From JBCBSK01 sp965250105 (lineage in GTDB: Bacteria > Pseudomonadota > Alphaproteobacteria > Rhizobiales > Tepidamorphaceae), in the NCBI GenBank assembly GCA_965250105.1, contig OZ252290.1:992001-1056000 (forward strand): DNA of 64,000 nt, written 5' to 3'. Position numbers and translations under genes: made by a program. The notes under the pieces are model-generated. The model was given only the letters and a program-made list of their open reading frames with translations, ran no database searches and was not told the origin of the DNA. This document shows, piece after piece, positions 26,642 through 35,453 of the stretch (within the stretch, counting starts at the first letter, position 1; each line of letters starts with the position of its first letter).

Positions 26642-27913
26642 CTAGGGTATGAGCGCCAGCGACAGCCAGGGCACCATATTGATGATCAACAGACCGAAGA
26701 GCTGGACCGCATAGAATGGCAGCACGCCTTTCGCGATCTCCTGCACCGGCAATTTGGTGATGCGGCTAAGAACGAACAGGTTCAGCCCGATCGGCGGTGT
26801 CAGCGTCGCGATCTCGACCAGAGCGGTGATGATAACCGCGAAATGGATCGGGTTGATGCCAAGCTCGGCCGCGATCGGAAAGAGCACCGGGCTGAGCAGG
26901 ACGATCAGCGAGATGCCGTCGAGAAACATGCCCAAAATGATCATCAGCACATTGACGGCCAGCAGGAACATCCAAGGTTCGATATTCGCCTCGGAGATCA
27001 TCGCCGTCAGTTCCTGCGGCAAACCCAGGCGGGTCAGCACCGCGGTCAAAAGCCCTGAACCGATCAGGATCGCGTAGATCATGACGGTCTGGGAGACGGA
27101 ATCCCGCGCGGTGTTCCAAACATCGCGCACGCGTGCGGTTCGATAGATCAGCAGCACCAACACCACGGCATAGATCGCGGCCAGCGCGGACACCTCGGTC
27201 GGGGTGAAGAAGCCCAGATAGATCGTGCCCATGATCAGCACCGGCATCAGCAGCGCGCCGCTTGCCCCTGGCAGGCGCCGGCGGAACTGCCGCCAGTCCG
27301 GCGGAACGGTGGCGTTGCCATAGCCGCAGCGGCGCGAGATCCAGAGCGTCACCCCCGTCAGCAGGGCGGCTTCAAGGATGCCCGGCAAAATCCCGGCGAT
27401 GAAAAGATCGGTGATCGGCAATCCGACGATCGATCCGATGAGAATGAAGGTGAGCGAGGGCGGGATCATCAGCCCGAGGGTCGCGTTCACCGCCACGATG
27501 GAAGCCGCGAACCGCTTGGGGTAGCCCTCCTTGGGCAGCAGGTCGACCGCCGCCGGCCCCATGGCCACCGCGCAGGCCACCGAAGAGCCGTTCACGGCCG
27601 AGAAGAATACGCTGGAGACCGATAGCGCCAGGGCGATGCCGCCGCGAAAGCAGCGCAGAACGCTGCCCATGAGCTCGAGCAGGATCAGCGCCAGATTGCC
27701 CCGGGTCATCATATTGCCCGCGAAGATGAAGAACGGGATCGCCACGAGCGCGTATTTGTCGATGGAATCCCACGCCATCTGGGCGATCATGATGATCGGA
27801 ATGTTCAGATTGAAGCTGAGCATCGCGGTGGCCACGACGCCAAGCGCGATGGCGATATGAACGCCCGATGCGATCAGGACGAGAAGGGCCAGGAATGCGA
27901 TGACCGTCAGCAT
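26642..27913 (-). CDS. TRAP transporter large membrane protein (DctM type)
   Basis: A 423-residue translocation subunit with about twelve membrane segments. Landmarks are FFSAVNGSSVACAVAMGP, MIPPSLTFILIGSIVGLP and LTPPIGLNLFVLSRI. It is the last gene of an eight-gene minus-strand operon that starts with the MaoC hydratase. Its binding-protein partner is most likely the DctP in the opposite operon at 36734, since none is adjacent. Confidence 0.92.
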   Translation of the reverse strand: MLTVIAFLALLVLIASGVHIAIALGVVATAMLSFNLNIPIIMIAQMAWDSIDKYALVAIPFFIFAGNMMTRGNLALILLELMGSVLRCFRGGIALALSVSSVFFSAVNGSSVACAVAMGPAAVDLLPKEGYPKRFAASIVAVNATLGLMIPPSLTFILIGSIVGLPITDLFIAGILPGILEAALLTGVTLWISRRCGYGNATVPPDWRQFRRRLPGASGALLMPVLIMGTIYLGFFTPTEVSALAAIYAVVLVLLIYRTARVRDVWNTARDSVSQTVMIYAILIGSGLLTAVLTRLGLPQELTAMISEANIEPWMFLLAVNVLMIILGMFLDGISLIVLLSPVLFPIAAELGINPIHFAVIITALVEIATLTPPIGLNLFVLSRITKLPVQEIAKGVLPFYAVQLFGLLIINMVPWLSLALIP

Positions 27914-27925
27914 CTGGAGCCTTCC

Positions 27926-28495
27926 TCAGGACACGATCTGGGTATTCGGATCGACGCCGCGCGCCAGCGCGTACATCGAGCCGAGGAAATGAATGGCGAA
28001 CAGGGTGCCGCCGATGGGCGTGGCCAGTCGGACGAACCAGAGCGGCAGATCGAGGTTGGAATCGGTCATCATCCCGATATGCGCCATATGCATCACTTCC
28101 TTGACGCCGGCGTAGACGAGAATACCGGAGAATGTCAGCCCAATCAGGCAGTTAACCCAAGACGAGGCGCGTTGAGCCCAGGCCGGCAGAATGCCGAGCA
28201 GCAAGTCCATGCGAATGAAATGATGGTGCCGAGTGGCCACGCCGAGCGCGATCATGACGCTCCAGATCACGACAAAGCGGACCAGTTCTTCGGCCCACCA
28301 GTGGCTGACCGAAAAGAACGAGCGGCTCACCGCCTCATAGAGCATCACCCCAACCGCGGCGCACATCATGAGCGTGGCGATGTTCAAGATGACGTGCTCT
28401 TCGAGGAAGACCCACCAGCGCGGCAGCACGCGGACCCGCTCGGCCTCGAGCGGATCGGGCTCGGACGAGGCTGGGACTTGCCCCTCAGGTGTCAT
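27926..28495 (-). CDS. TRAP transporter small membrane protein (DctQ type)
   Basis: A 189-residue protein with four predicted helices. The conserved WWAEELVRFVVIWSVMIALG follows an N-terminal helix around NIATLMMCAAVGVMLYE. The start overlaps the amidase stop by 11 bases. The first 25 residues are polar and cytoplasmic. It bridges the binding protein and DctM. Confidence 0.9.
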   Translation of the reverse strand: MTPEGQVPASSEPDPLEAERVRVLPRWWVFLEEHVILNIATLMMCAAVGVMLYEAVSRSFFSVSHWWAEELVRFVVIWSVMIALGVATRHHHFIRMDLLLGILPAWAQRASSWVNCLIGLTFSGILVYAGVKEVMHMAHIGMMTDSNLDLPLWFVRLATPIGGTLFAIHFLGSMYALARGVDPNTQIVS

Positions 28496-29879
28496 CGGGC
28501 TCCCCTCCGGTTGGCGCGCAGGGCGGCCGCCGTCCCACGTCGGTTTCGCAAGCAGCGCCGGCCCGGAGCAACAGAGCTTCGCTCAAAGGCTTGCCGATCA
28601 GCTGTGCGGCGATCGGCAGCCCGCTGCGGTCGCGCCCGACCGGAACGGCCAGGCCGGGCAGGCCCAGATAGGACAAGGGACGGGTCAGTTCGGAGATGCC
28701 GGCAATGATCCGAGCCATCTCGGGGCCCGCGCCGACATCGGTGGCGGCACTCGTGGGCACTGGCTGGCGCAAGACAGGAGCGAGGATGACATCGCAGCGC
28801 TCGAAGGCGTGGCACATCTGCCGGGCATGCACCGCGCGCAGTTGCAGCGCCTGGCGGTATTGCACCGCCGAGATCGCGAGACCTTGCGCGAGACGGGCCA
28901 ACACTTGCGGACCATAGCCGTCCGCCTGGTCCCGCATGAGATCCGCGTGCAGCGCGGCCGCCTCGGGGGTGAAGACGATATTGGCCAGGTCGCCCATGTC
29001 GGCATGGTCGGGAATCTCGACCTCAACGAACCGCGCTCCGCTGGCGCTCAGCTTGGCGGAAAGCACATCCAGGCAGGAGGCGATCTCGGGATCGAGATCG
29101 TCATAATACCATGAGGTCGGCCGGCCAAAGACCAGCCCGTCGACCCCTTGAGCGAGGCCTGCGGTATAGTCGATGCCGTCCCGAACCAGCGTGCCGAAGA
29201 GAAGCGCGGTGTCTTCCGCGCTGCGGGCCAGAACGCCCGGGCAGTCGAGGCTCTCGGACAGCGCCATCATGCCCGTTTGAGGCAGCCGCCCCTGCGTGGG
29301 TTTCAAGCCGACTGTCCCGCAGATGGCGGCGGGCAGCCGCACCGAACCGCCGGTGTCGGACCCCAGCGCCCCGGCGCAAAGTCCGGCGGCCACCGCGGCC
29401 CCCGAACCCGAGGACGATCCGCCAGTGATGTAGCGCGTGTCCCAGGGATTCCGACAGCGGCCCAGATGGGCGTTGTGCCCGGTCGGCCCCATGGCGAATT
29501 CGCTCATATGCAGCCGGCCCAGGCTCAGCGCGCCGGCGGCGTTCAGACGTTCGATGAGCGGGCCGGTGACGCTCGCGACATGCCCTTTCATCAGGGCCGC
29601 GCCGTATTCGCAGGGCTTGCCGGCCTCGTGAAACATGTCCTTGTGCGCCAGCGGCACGCCATGGAGCGGGCCGCGCAACCGGCCCTCGGCCCGTTCCCGA
29701 TCAAGCCGTTCCGCCTGGATCAGCGCGCCCTCCGCATCGGTTCCGACAAAGGCGTTGAGCGCCGGGTTGAACGTTTCGATCCGGTCGAGATGGTCGGTGA
29801 CCAGCTGGACGGACGTCACGTGCCCCGCCGCGACCGATCGTGCCATGTCCGCCAGAGAGGGGAGCGTCGTCTCGGTCAT
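28485..29879 (-). CDS. Amidase (amidase signature family)
   Basis: A 464-residue amidase signature enzyme. The catalytic Lys is in PLAHKDMFHEAG, the Ser-rich block is TGGSSSGSGAAVAAG and the nucleophile Ser is in SDTGGSVRLPAA. I start at the ATG at 29879, which overlaps the stop of a small upstream frame, rather than at 29921. It lies in the CoA-degradation operon next to the TRAP membrane genes, so it may release ammonia from an imported amide before CoA activation. Confidence 0.88.
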   Translation of the reverse strand: MTETTLPSLADMARSVAAGHVTSVQLVTDHLDRIETFNPALNAFVGTDAEGALIQAERLDRERAEGRLRGPLHGVPLAHKDMFHEAGKPCEYGAALMKGHVASVTGPLIERLNAAGALSLGRLHMSEFAMGPTGHNAHLGRCRNPWDTRYITGGSSSGSGAAVAAGLCAGALGSDTGGSVRLPAAICGTVGLKPTQGRLPQTGMMALSESLDCPGVLARSAEDTALLFGTLVRDGIDYTAGLAQGVDGLVFGRPTSWYYDDLDPEIASCLDVLSAKLSASGARFVEVEIPDHADMGDLANIVFTPEAAALHADLMRDQADGYGPQVLARLAQGLAISAVQYRQALQLRAVHARQMCHAFERCDVILAPVLRQPVPTSAATDVGAGPEMARIIAGISELTRPLSYLGLPGLAVPVGRDRSGLPIAAQLIGKPLSEALLLRAGAACETDVGRRPPCAPTGGEPDDT

Positions 29880-30058
29880 GCGCCCGTGGCCCCGGCCATT
29901 AGATCGCGATGCGCTCCACAAAGCAGATGAAAAAGATCCGGCCCCGACCCGTCCGTCGCGAGCCGCGCGCGGGCGGTCTCCAGAACCAGCGCCGCATGGT
30001 CGACGTGACGCGACATGTCCTCTGTGCCGAGACGCTCTCGGTTATGGCCTGCGATCAT
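29876..30058 (-). CDS. Small ORF coupled to the amidase
   Basis: A 60-residue frame starting at an ATG with GGGG upstream and ending in an ATGA overlap with the amidase start. It fills the gap between the CoA-transferase and amidase genes. Some amidases have small helical partners (AtzG, DUF4089), but I do not see their motif here. The composition is soluble, with no membrane helix. It may be a partner protein or simply a translated leader. Confidence 0.45.
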   Translation of the reverse strand: MIAGHNRERLGTEDMSRHVDHAALVLETARARLATDGSGPDLFHLLCGAHRDLMAGATGA

Positions 30059-30097
30059 CGGTTCATCCCCGGAACAGCGTCGCGTGGCGGTGGCGTG

Positions 30098-31297
30098 TCA
30101 GATAACGCCCTCGCTCTTGAGGTCTTCCTGAGCCCCGTCGTCCCAACCCAGCCGATGCAGGATCGCCGCGGTATCCGCGCCCAGTGCTGGCGCCGCATGG
30201 ATGCCGCCCTGCGCTCCGTTGACCCGGATCGGCGGGCTCAGCATGTCGATCCGAAAACCGTCTGCGCGCTCGAAGGTTGCCGTGCGCCCGCCCTCGGCGA
30301 CGAAGTCGGAGGTCAGCGCCTGCCCCACGTCATAGACCGGCGACATCGGCACCGTGCCGCCGAGCATGGCGACCCATTCCTCGGTGGTCCTGGCCTCGAG
30401 CACCGCGTCGAGTTCTTCGGTCAGTTCCTGGCGGTTCTCGAGCCGCGCGGCGAAGCTTTCGAACCGCGGATCGGTGGCCCATTCGGGGCGCCCGAGTTGA
30501 TTGGCGAGGATGGGCCAGAACTTCTCCTTGTTGCACATGATGAAGATCCAGCCGTCCTTGGTCTTGAACATCTGCGACGGGGTCAGCGAGGGATGCGCCC
30601 CGCGCGGTTCGCGGCCCTGCACATGGCCCTTGTCGAGATACCAGGTGGCCAGGTAGCTGAGATTGTGGAGCGCGGTATCGAAGAGGTTGACGTCCATATC
30701 CATGCCGCGCCCCGAGGCACGCGCGCCAACGACGCCCGAGACCAGGGCAAATCCCGCCATCAGCCCGGTCATCATATCGACGATCGACAGGCCGAAGCGC
30801 GCGGGCGGACCATCGGCTTCGCCGGTGACGCTGAGATACCCGGCCTCGGCCTGCATCAGATAATCATATCCCGGCCAGTTCTTGCGCGAGCCGTCGCGCC
30901 CGTAAGCCGACAGATGGGCGCAGACAATCTGCCGGTTCACCTCTCCCAATGCGGCATAGTCGAGCCCGAGCTTCTCGGGCAGATCGCCGCGCAGATTGTT
31001 CATGACCGCATCCGCCTCTTTGACCAGCGCGTGAAAGATCTCCCGGCCAATGGCGTGCTTCAGGTTCAGCGTGAGGCTGCGCTTGTTGCGGTTGAACGAC
31101 TGGTAGAAATGACTGTCCCCGGCATCCGAATAATAGGGGCCCACCTTGCGGCCCACATCCCCGCCATCGGCCGGGTTTTCGATCTTGATGACCTCGGCGC
31201 CAAGATCCGCCAGCAGCATCGAGCCGAACGGGCCGGCGCCATACTGCTCGACGGCCAGCACCGTCACACCCTTCAGGGGCTGCATCATGTCGGTCAT
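30098..31297 (-). CDS. CaiB/BaiF-type CoA-transferase (class III)
   Basis: A 399-residue class III CoA-transferase. It begins PLKGVTVLAVEQYGAGPFGS and contains FNRNKRSLTLNLK and GLDYAALGEVNRQIVCAHLS, both standard for the family, and FGLSIVDMMTG in the middle. It would move CoA from a donor such as succinyl-CoA to a carboxylic acid. The operon neighbours (acyl-CoA dehydrogenase, MaoC hydratase) use the resulting thioester. Confidence 0.92.
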   Translation of the reverse strand: MTDMMQPLKGVTVLAVEQYGAGPFGSMLLADLGAEVIKIENPADGGDVGRKVGPYYSDAGDSHFYQSFNRNKRSLTLNLKHAIGREIFHALVKEADAVMNNLRGDLPEKLGLDYAALGEVNRQIVCAHLSAYGRDGSRKNWPGYDYLMQAEAGYLSVTGEADGPPARFGLSIVDMMTGLMAGFALVSGVVGARASGRGMDMDVNLFDTALHNLSYLATWYLDKGHVQGREPRGAHPSLTPSQMFKTKDGWIFIMCNKEKFWPILANQLGRPEWATDPRFESFAARLENRQELTEELDAVLEARTTEEWVAMLGGTVPMSPVYDVGQALTSDFVAEGGRTATFERADGFRIDMLSPPIRVNGAQGGIHAAPALGADTAAILHRLGWDDGAQEDLKSEGVI

Positions 31298-31307
31298 TCA
31301 GAGGCCC

Positions 31308-32483
31308 CTATAACGGGTTGTTTTCGATATGGCGCTTGGCGATGATCAGGCGCTGGATCTCGTTGGTGCCCTCGCCGATGCACAAAAGCGGCGCGTCGCG
31401 GTAGAGCCGTTCGACCGGGAACTCCTTGCTGTAGCCATAGCCGCCATGGATGCGCATGGCCTCCTGCGCGTTCGTCAGCGCCGCTTCGGTCGCAAAGAGC
31501 TTGGCCATGCCCGCCTCGAGATCGCAGCGCTCGCCGCGATCCAGCGCATCGGCCGCGGTCTGGGTCAGCAACCGTGCTGCCGCGACGCGGGTGACCATGT
31601 CCCCAAGCTTAAGCGCGATGGCCTGGTGATTGTGGATCGGCTTGCCGAAGGTGCTGCGCTGCTGGCTGTATTTGGTGGCTTCGTGCAGGGCCGCTTCCGC
31701 GAGCCCGACGCCACGGGCCGCCACGTTCACGCGTCCCAGTTCCAGGCCGCTGATCGCGCAGATCATGCCCTTGCCTTCGACCTCGCCGATCAGACGATCC
31801 GCTGGGACGCGGTAGTTCTCGAACACCAGTTCGGCGCTGTCGATGCCCTTGTAGCCGAGCTTCTCCAGCTTGCGGGAGACGGTGAAGCCCGAGCCCTTCT
31901 CGGCGATGAACATCGACATGCCCTTGTGGCGCGGATCCGCCGCCGGATCAGTCTTGACCAGAAGCGCGAAACACGTGCCTTCGATACCGTTGCTGATCCA
32001 GGTTTTCGTGCCGTTGATCACATAGTCGTCGCCGTCACGTTTCGCAGTCATGCGGATCGCTTGCAGATCCGTGCCGCAATCGGGTTCGGTTAGTGCCAGG
32101 CCGCCGCGGAGTTCGCCTGTCGCGAAGCGCGGCAGGAAGGTGTTTTTCTGCGCTTCCGTGCCGTTCTTCATGACGATGAAAGCCATGATGAGATGGCTGT
32201 TGATGATGCCCGAAAGCGACATCCAGATCGTCGAGATCTTCTCGATGATCTTGCAGTAGGTGGAAGGGCGCAGGCCAAGCCCGCCATATTCTTCGGGGAT
32301 CACGGCCCCGAAAAGCCCCATCTCCTTCATCTGGTCGACAAGTTCATGGGGGTAGATGTCGCCGTGTTCGAGCTCCATCACGTGGGGCTGCACGTCACGC
32401 TCGAGCCAGCGCCCGACGCTGTCGAGAATGATGTTTTCGCTCTCGAGCTCGTCGGCGTCGAGCTGGCTGCGCTGGGGGATCAT
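31308..32483 (-). CDS. Acyl-CoA dehydrogenase
   Basis: A 391-residue FAD flavoprotein of the acyl-CoA dehydrogenase family. LTEPDCGTD and the TKTWISNG segment bind FAD and substrate. The probable catalytic base is Glu371 in EGTNEIQRL near the C-terminus. MRIHGGYGYSKEFPVERLYR is the usual late signature. The substrate may be a branched dicarboxylic-acid thioester such as methylsuccinyl-CoA, judged from the neighbours rather than from specific residues. Confidence 0.92.
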   Translation of the reverse strand: MIPQRSQLDADELESENIILDSVGRWLERDVQPHVMELEHGDIYPHELVDQMKEMGLFGAVIPEEYGGLGLRPSTYCKIIEKISTIWMSLSGIINSHLIMAFIVMKNGTEAQKNTFLPRFATGELRGGLALTEPDCGTDLQAIRMTAKRDGDDYVINGTKTWISNGIEGTCFALLVKTDPAADPRHKGMSMFIAEKGSGFTVSRKLEKLGYKGIDSAELVFENYRVPADRLIGEVEGKGMICAISGLELGRVNVAARGVGLAEAALHEATKYSQQRSTFGKPIHNHQAIALKLGDMVTRVAAARLLTQTAADALDRGERCDLEAGMAKLFATEAALTNAQEAMRIHGGYGYSKEFPVERLYRDAPLLCIGEGTNEIQRLIIAKRHIENNPL

Positions 32484-32504
32484 CGGGAAGTCCTCGTGAA
32501 TGGC

Positions 32505-33908
32505 TCAGGCGGCGCGGGCCGGGATTAGGCCCGCCATGACGGCCTCGGCCGACTGGTTGGTGTCGAGCGCCAGAATGGTCTCGCGCATCTTCGACACCTG
32601 CTCGGCCGGTGCGGCGACCAGTGCGTTGGCGATGTATTTCTGGACGATCTCGTCGTTGGTGAGCGGACGTTCGTCCGCGCCGCGATTGATGTGCTCGCGG
32701 TGGCGCACCTCGCGACCATCCTTCAGGACGGCGACCAATTCGCCCGAATAGGCCTTGGGGAAGGCCGAGTTCGGATCGGCCGCATAGCTCACCCGGTCGG
32801 CCAGGGCGAGCGTCGCGCGGTCTTGCAGCGCCGCATCCTCTAGCTCCGCCAGCGTCATCTGCCCATTCTTGATGGCGGTGGACACCAGGTAAGGCACCGA
32901 GAACTGAGCGTCATAGCTGTTGGCGGGCCGCTTCTTGTTCGCTTCGGGCTCGCAGACGGTCTTGATGACCTCAGCGGGCACGAGCGCGGTGATCCGCTCG
33001 ACAGTGTCGAGCGCGACGCCTTGGCCGCGCAGCGCCAGGGCCGCATCGATCAAGCCATGGGTGAAATGGCACGTCGGGAAAGGCTTGATCGCCGTCTTCA
33101 TCAGTTCCCAGTTCCGCCCCAGCCCCGTGGTGGCCAGCGACATGTCGCAGTTTTCCGAAAGGGGACCCAAATTGGCGGCGTAGAGACCGAAGCGACCAGC
33201 GAAGGGGCGCGAGATGCCCACGAATCCCTCTTTGCCGAGCGCCGCGGCCGTCAACCCCGCCGCCGCGGCCCAACCCGGGTGGAAGCGCTTGTTCCACGCC
33301 CCGTCCTCGAGAAATTCCAGGCTGCCCGACGCCATCGAGAGCGCCGCCCCGAGCGCATTGCGCAGCTCTTCGGCGTTCAGCCCCATCAGCTTGCCCGCGC
33401 CCACCGTCGCCCCGAAGACGCCGACCAACCCGGTGGGGTGAAAGCCCACCTGGTGAAACCCGCCCCGCGCGACCGCGCCCAGACGCGCGGCGACCTCGAC
33501 CGCCGCGATATAGGCGGTCAGCATCTCGTGGCCGGTAGCGCCCACGTGATAGGCGGCCGACATCGCGGCGGGAAAAGCGCTCGCCGTCGGATGAATGACG
33601 CCAGGAATATGGGTGTCGTCGAAATCGAGCCCATGGATCAGAAAGCCGTTCAGGATCGCCGCATCGCGTGGCGACAGGAACGTGTCGGTGCCGATCACCG
33701 GCACGTCGCCCCGACCTCCGAGCCCCGTGATCGCACGTTGCGTGACATGCGCGAAATCGAAGGTCGCGCTGGCCATGGCGATCCCGGTCGCATCGAGGAT
33801 GTGATGCAGCGCGCGCAAGCGCACCTCGGCGGGAATATCGGTATGCGAGAGCTCGAGCGCGAATTCCGCGATGGCGCGGGCCGGATCGTCGGTGGCGTCG
33901 ACTGTCAT
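32505..33908 (-). CDS. MmgE/PrpD-family protein
   Basis: A 467-residue member of the MmgE/PrpD family, which includes 2-methylcitrate dehydratase, cis-aconitate decarboxylase and iminodisuccinate epimerase. Family landmarks are NGFLIHGLDFDDTHIPGVIHPTASAFPA and a conserved Lys-rich FPTCHFTHGLIDA. No prpB or prpC lies nearby, so a 2-methylcitrate cycle is unlikely. In this operon it may dehydrate, isomerise or decarboxylate a C5-C6 acid. The start overlaps the MaoC stop (ATGA). Confidence 0.88.
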   Translation of the reverse strand: MTVDATDDPARAIAEFALELSHTDIPAEVRLRALHHILDATGIAMASATFDFAHVTQRAITGLGGRGDVPVIGTDTFLSPRDAAILNGFLIHGLDFDDTHIPGVIHPTASAFPAAMSAAYHVGATGHEMLTAYIAAVEVAARLGAVARGGFHQVGFHPTGLVGVFGATVGAGKLMGLNAEELRNALGAALSMASGSLEFLEDGAWNKRFHPGWAAAAGLTAAALGKEGFVGISRPFAGRFGLYAANLGPLSENCDMSLATTGLGRNWELMKTAIKPFPTCHFTHGLIDAALALRGQGVALDTVERITALVPAEVIKTVCEPEANKKRPANSYDAQFSVPYLVSTAIKNGQMTLAELEDAALQDRATLALADRVSYAADPNSAFPKAYSGELVAVLKDGREVRHREHINRGADERPLTNDEIVQKYIANALVAAPAEQVSKMRETILALDTNQSAEAVMAGLIPARAA

Positions 33909-34447
33909 GATGTTCCTCCCTGGGATGCGATGCCGGACAACCGGCTGGCGGTTAAGGCCGGGCGCTTGGGTATCAGGCTGCTGCGCACGAACGTCATGAA
34001 GACGGTTCCATCCGCCTTGTAGCCTTCGGTCCGTGTCTTCACGATGCCCTGGGTCGGCCGCGATTCGGACGCGCGGACCTCGAGCACTTCGGAACGCGCA
34101 TAGATCGTATCGCCCGGAAACACGGGCGCGCTCAGCACGATCTCTTCCCAGCCGAGATTGGCGATGGATTTGTAGCTGACATCGTCGACCGTCATGCCCA
34201 GCACGACGGCCAGTGTCAGGCCGCTATTGACCAGGGGTCTTCCGAATTCCGAGCTTGCCGCGAAGGCCCCGTCGCAATGCATCGGGTGGCGGTTCATCGT
34301 CATCAAACTGAAATTGATGTTGTCCGCCTCGGTGACGGTTCGCCCCGGGCGGTGATCGTAGATGTCGCCGGGCACGAAGTCTTCGAGGTAACGGCCGAGA
34401 TCGGCCGTCAGGGTCATGGGGTCGGTTCTTGGGTCTTGGCTCACCAA
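33905..34447 (-). CDS. MaoC-family enoyl-CoA hydratase
   Basis: A 180-residue hot-dog hydratase. The stretch around TVTEADNINFSLMTMNRHPM carries the MaoC-type catalytic Asp and His; FGRPLVNSGLTLAVVLGMT and FPGDTIYARSEVLEVR are further family marks. This form resembles itaconyl- or mesaconyl-CoA hydratases. The first start codon is TTG at 34447 followed by GTG, with GAGGA upstream; an ATG at 34417 is possible. It is the first gene of the minus-strand operon. Confidence 0.85.
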   Translation of the reverse strand: MVSQDPRTDPMTLTADLGRYLEDFVPGDIYDHRPGRTVTEADNINFSLMTMNRHPMHCDGAFAASSEFGRPLVNSGLTLAVVLGMTVDDVSYKSIANLGWEEIVLSAPVFPGDTIYARSEVLEVRASESRPTQGIVKTRTEGYKADGTVFMTFVRSSLIPKRPALTASRLSGIASQGGTS

Positions 34448-34542
34448 TCGGGGTCCTCGGGATTAACCGCTTGTCCTTCAAAATTTGTTCGTACATTTTC
34501 CAAGTGTCAAGTCGGACAAATTGATTCCGTGGGAAACCCGCC
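34448..34542. promoter_or_regulatory. Divergent promoter region with inverted repeat
   Basis: Between the divergent MaoC and CitE-type genes, AATTTGTTCG (34482-34491) and CGGACAAATT (34513-34522) form 10-base arms with one mismatch and a 21-base gap. The region is locally AT-rich. It could bind a dimeric regulator such as the HutC-type GntR at 25604, but no second instance was firmly identified. Confidence 0.4.
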
Positions 34543-35433
34543 ATGCCCGAGAGAGAAACGCCCGCCGGCGCGGTCGCCTGGCGCGCGCTGCGCTCCTATC
34601 TGTTCGTGCCAGCGAACAGGCCCGATCGCTTCGAAAAGGCCCTGGCGAGCGGGGCGGATGCGATCATCGTCGATCTCGAGGACGCCGTGCCGCCCATGGA
34701 CAAGGCCATGGCGCGCGACACGGTCTCCGCCTTCCTCTCGGCGCCGGCCAGGGCCGCCCCCGATGTCACCCGGCTGGTGCGCATCAATGGGCTGCACACG
34801 CTTGATGGATTGAAGGATCTGACGATGCTTTGCGCGCTCGGCGAAGCACGAGCGGACGGGCTTATCCTTCCCAAGACGCAATACGCCGAAGATATCTGCC
34901 TGGTCGATGACGTGTTACACGATGCGGGATCCGACCTCGCGATCGGCGCCCTGATCGAAACCTGCGCGGGCCTCGAAAACGCGACCGCCATCGCGCTGGC
35001 CTCGAAACGGCTGGCCTTGATGATGTTCGGTGGCGCCGATATGGCCCTTGATCTACGCGTCGCCCTGGAATGGGAACCGCTGGTGCATGCCCGCGCGCGG
35101 ATCGTCCACGCCGCCGCCCGCGCCGGTATTGTCGCGCTTGACATGCCTTGGGTCGACCTGGCGGACGCATCCGGCTATCACGCCGAGCTTGCGCGCAGCT
35201 TCGCGCTGGGCTTCACCGCGCGCGCCGCCATTCATCCCTCGCAGATCGCGGCAATTCACGAAGCGCTCACCCCCTCCGACGAGGCGATACGGCAGGCGGA
35301 AGCACTGATGCAGGCCTGGCACGGGACCAGCGGCAGCGCGGCGATCTGGAACGGCAAGCTGATCGAAAAGCCGCTCGTGGCGCAAAGCCAGCGGATCCTC
35401 GATCTGGCGCGCCGGACCGGCGATGCATATTGA
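34543..35433 (+). CDS. CitE-type HpcH/HpaI-family CoA-ester lyase
   Basis: A 296-residue citrate-lyase-beta-like TIM barrel. LRSYLFVPANRPDRFEKAL opens the fold, and the metal-binding and catalytic region is in IIVDLEDAVPP and GALIETCAGLENATAI; FGGADMALDL and AAIHPSQIAAIHEA are typical. Stand-alone CitE-like enzymes cleave citramalyl-, malyl- or methylmalyl-CoA. Here it would complete the CoA pathway encoded divergently, giving acetyl-CoA plus pyruvate if citramalyl-CoA is the substrate. Confidence 0.9.
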   Translation: MPERETPAGAVAWRALRSYLFVPANRPDRFEKALASGADAIIVDLEDAVPPMDKAMARDTVSAFLSAPARAAPDVTRLVRINGLHTLDGLKDLTMLCALGEARADGLILPKTQYAEDICLVDDVLHDAGSDLAIGALIETCAGLENATAIALASKRLALMMFGGADMALDLRVALEWEPLVHARARIVHAAARAGIVALDMPWVDLADASGYHAELARSFALGFTARAAIHPSQIAAIHEALTPSDEAIRQAEALMQAWHGTSGSAAIWNGKLIEKPLVAQSQRILDLARRTGDAY

Positions 35434-35453
35434 TCGGCGGTACGTCACGCCCG

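Noticed and set aside
32505..33908. 2-methylcitrate cycle based on the MmgE/PrpD protein and the lyases
   Set aside because: No methylcitrate synthase is present, and the MmgE/PrpD gene is in an operon with CoA-ester enzymes.
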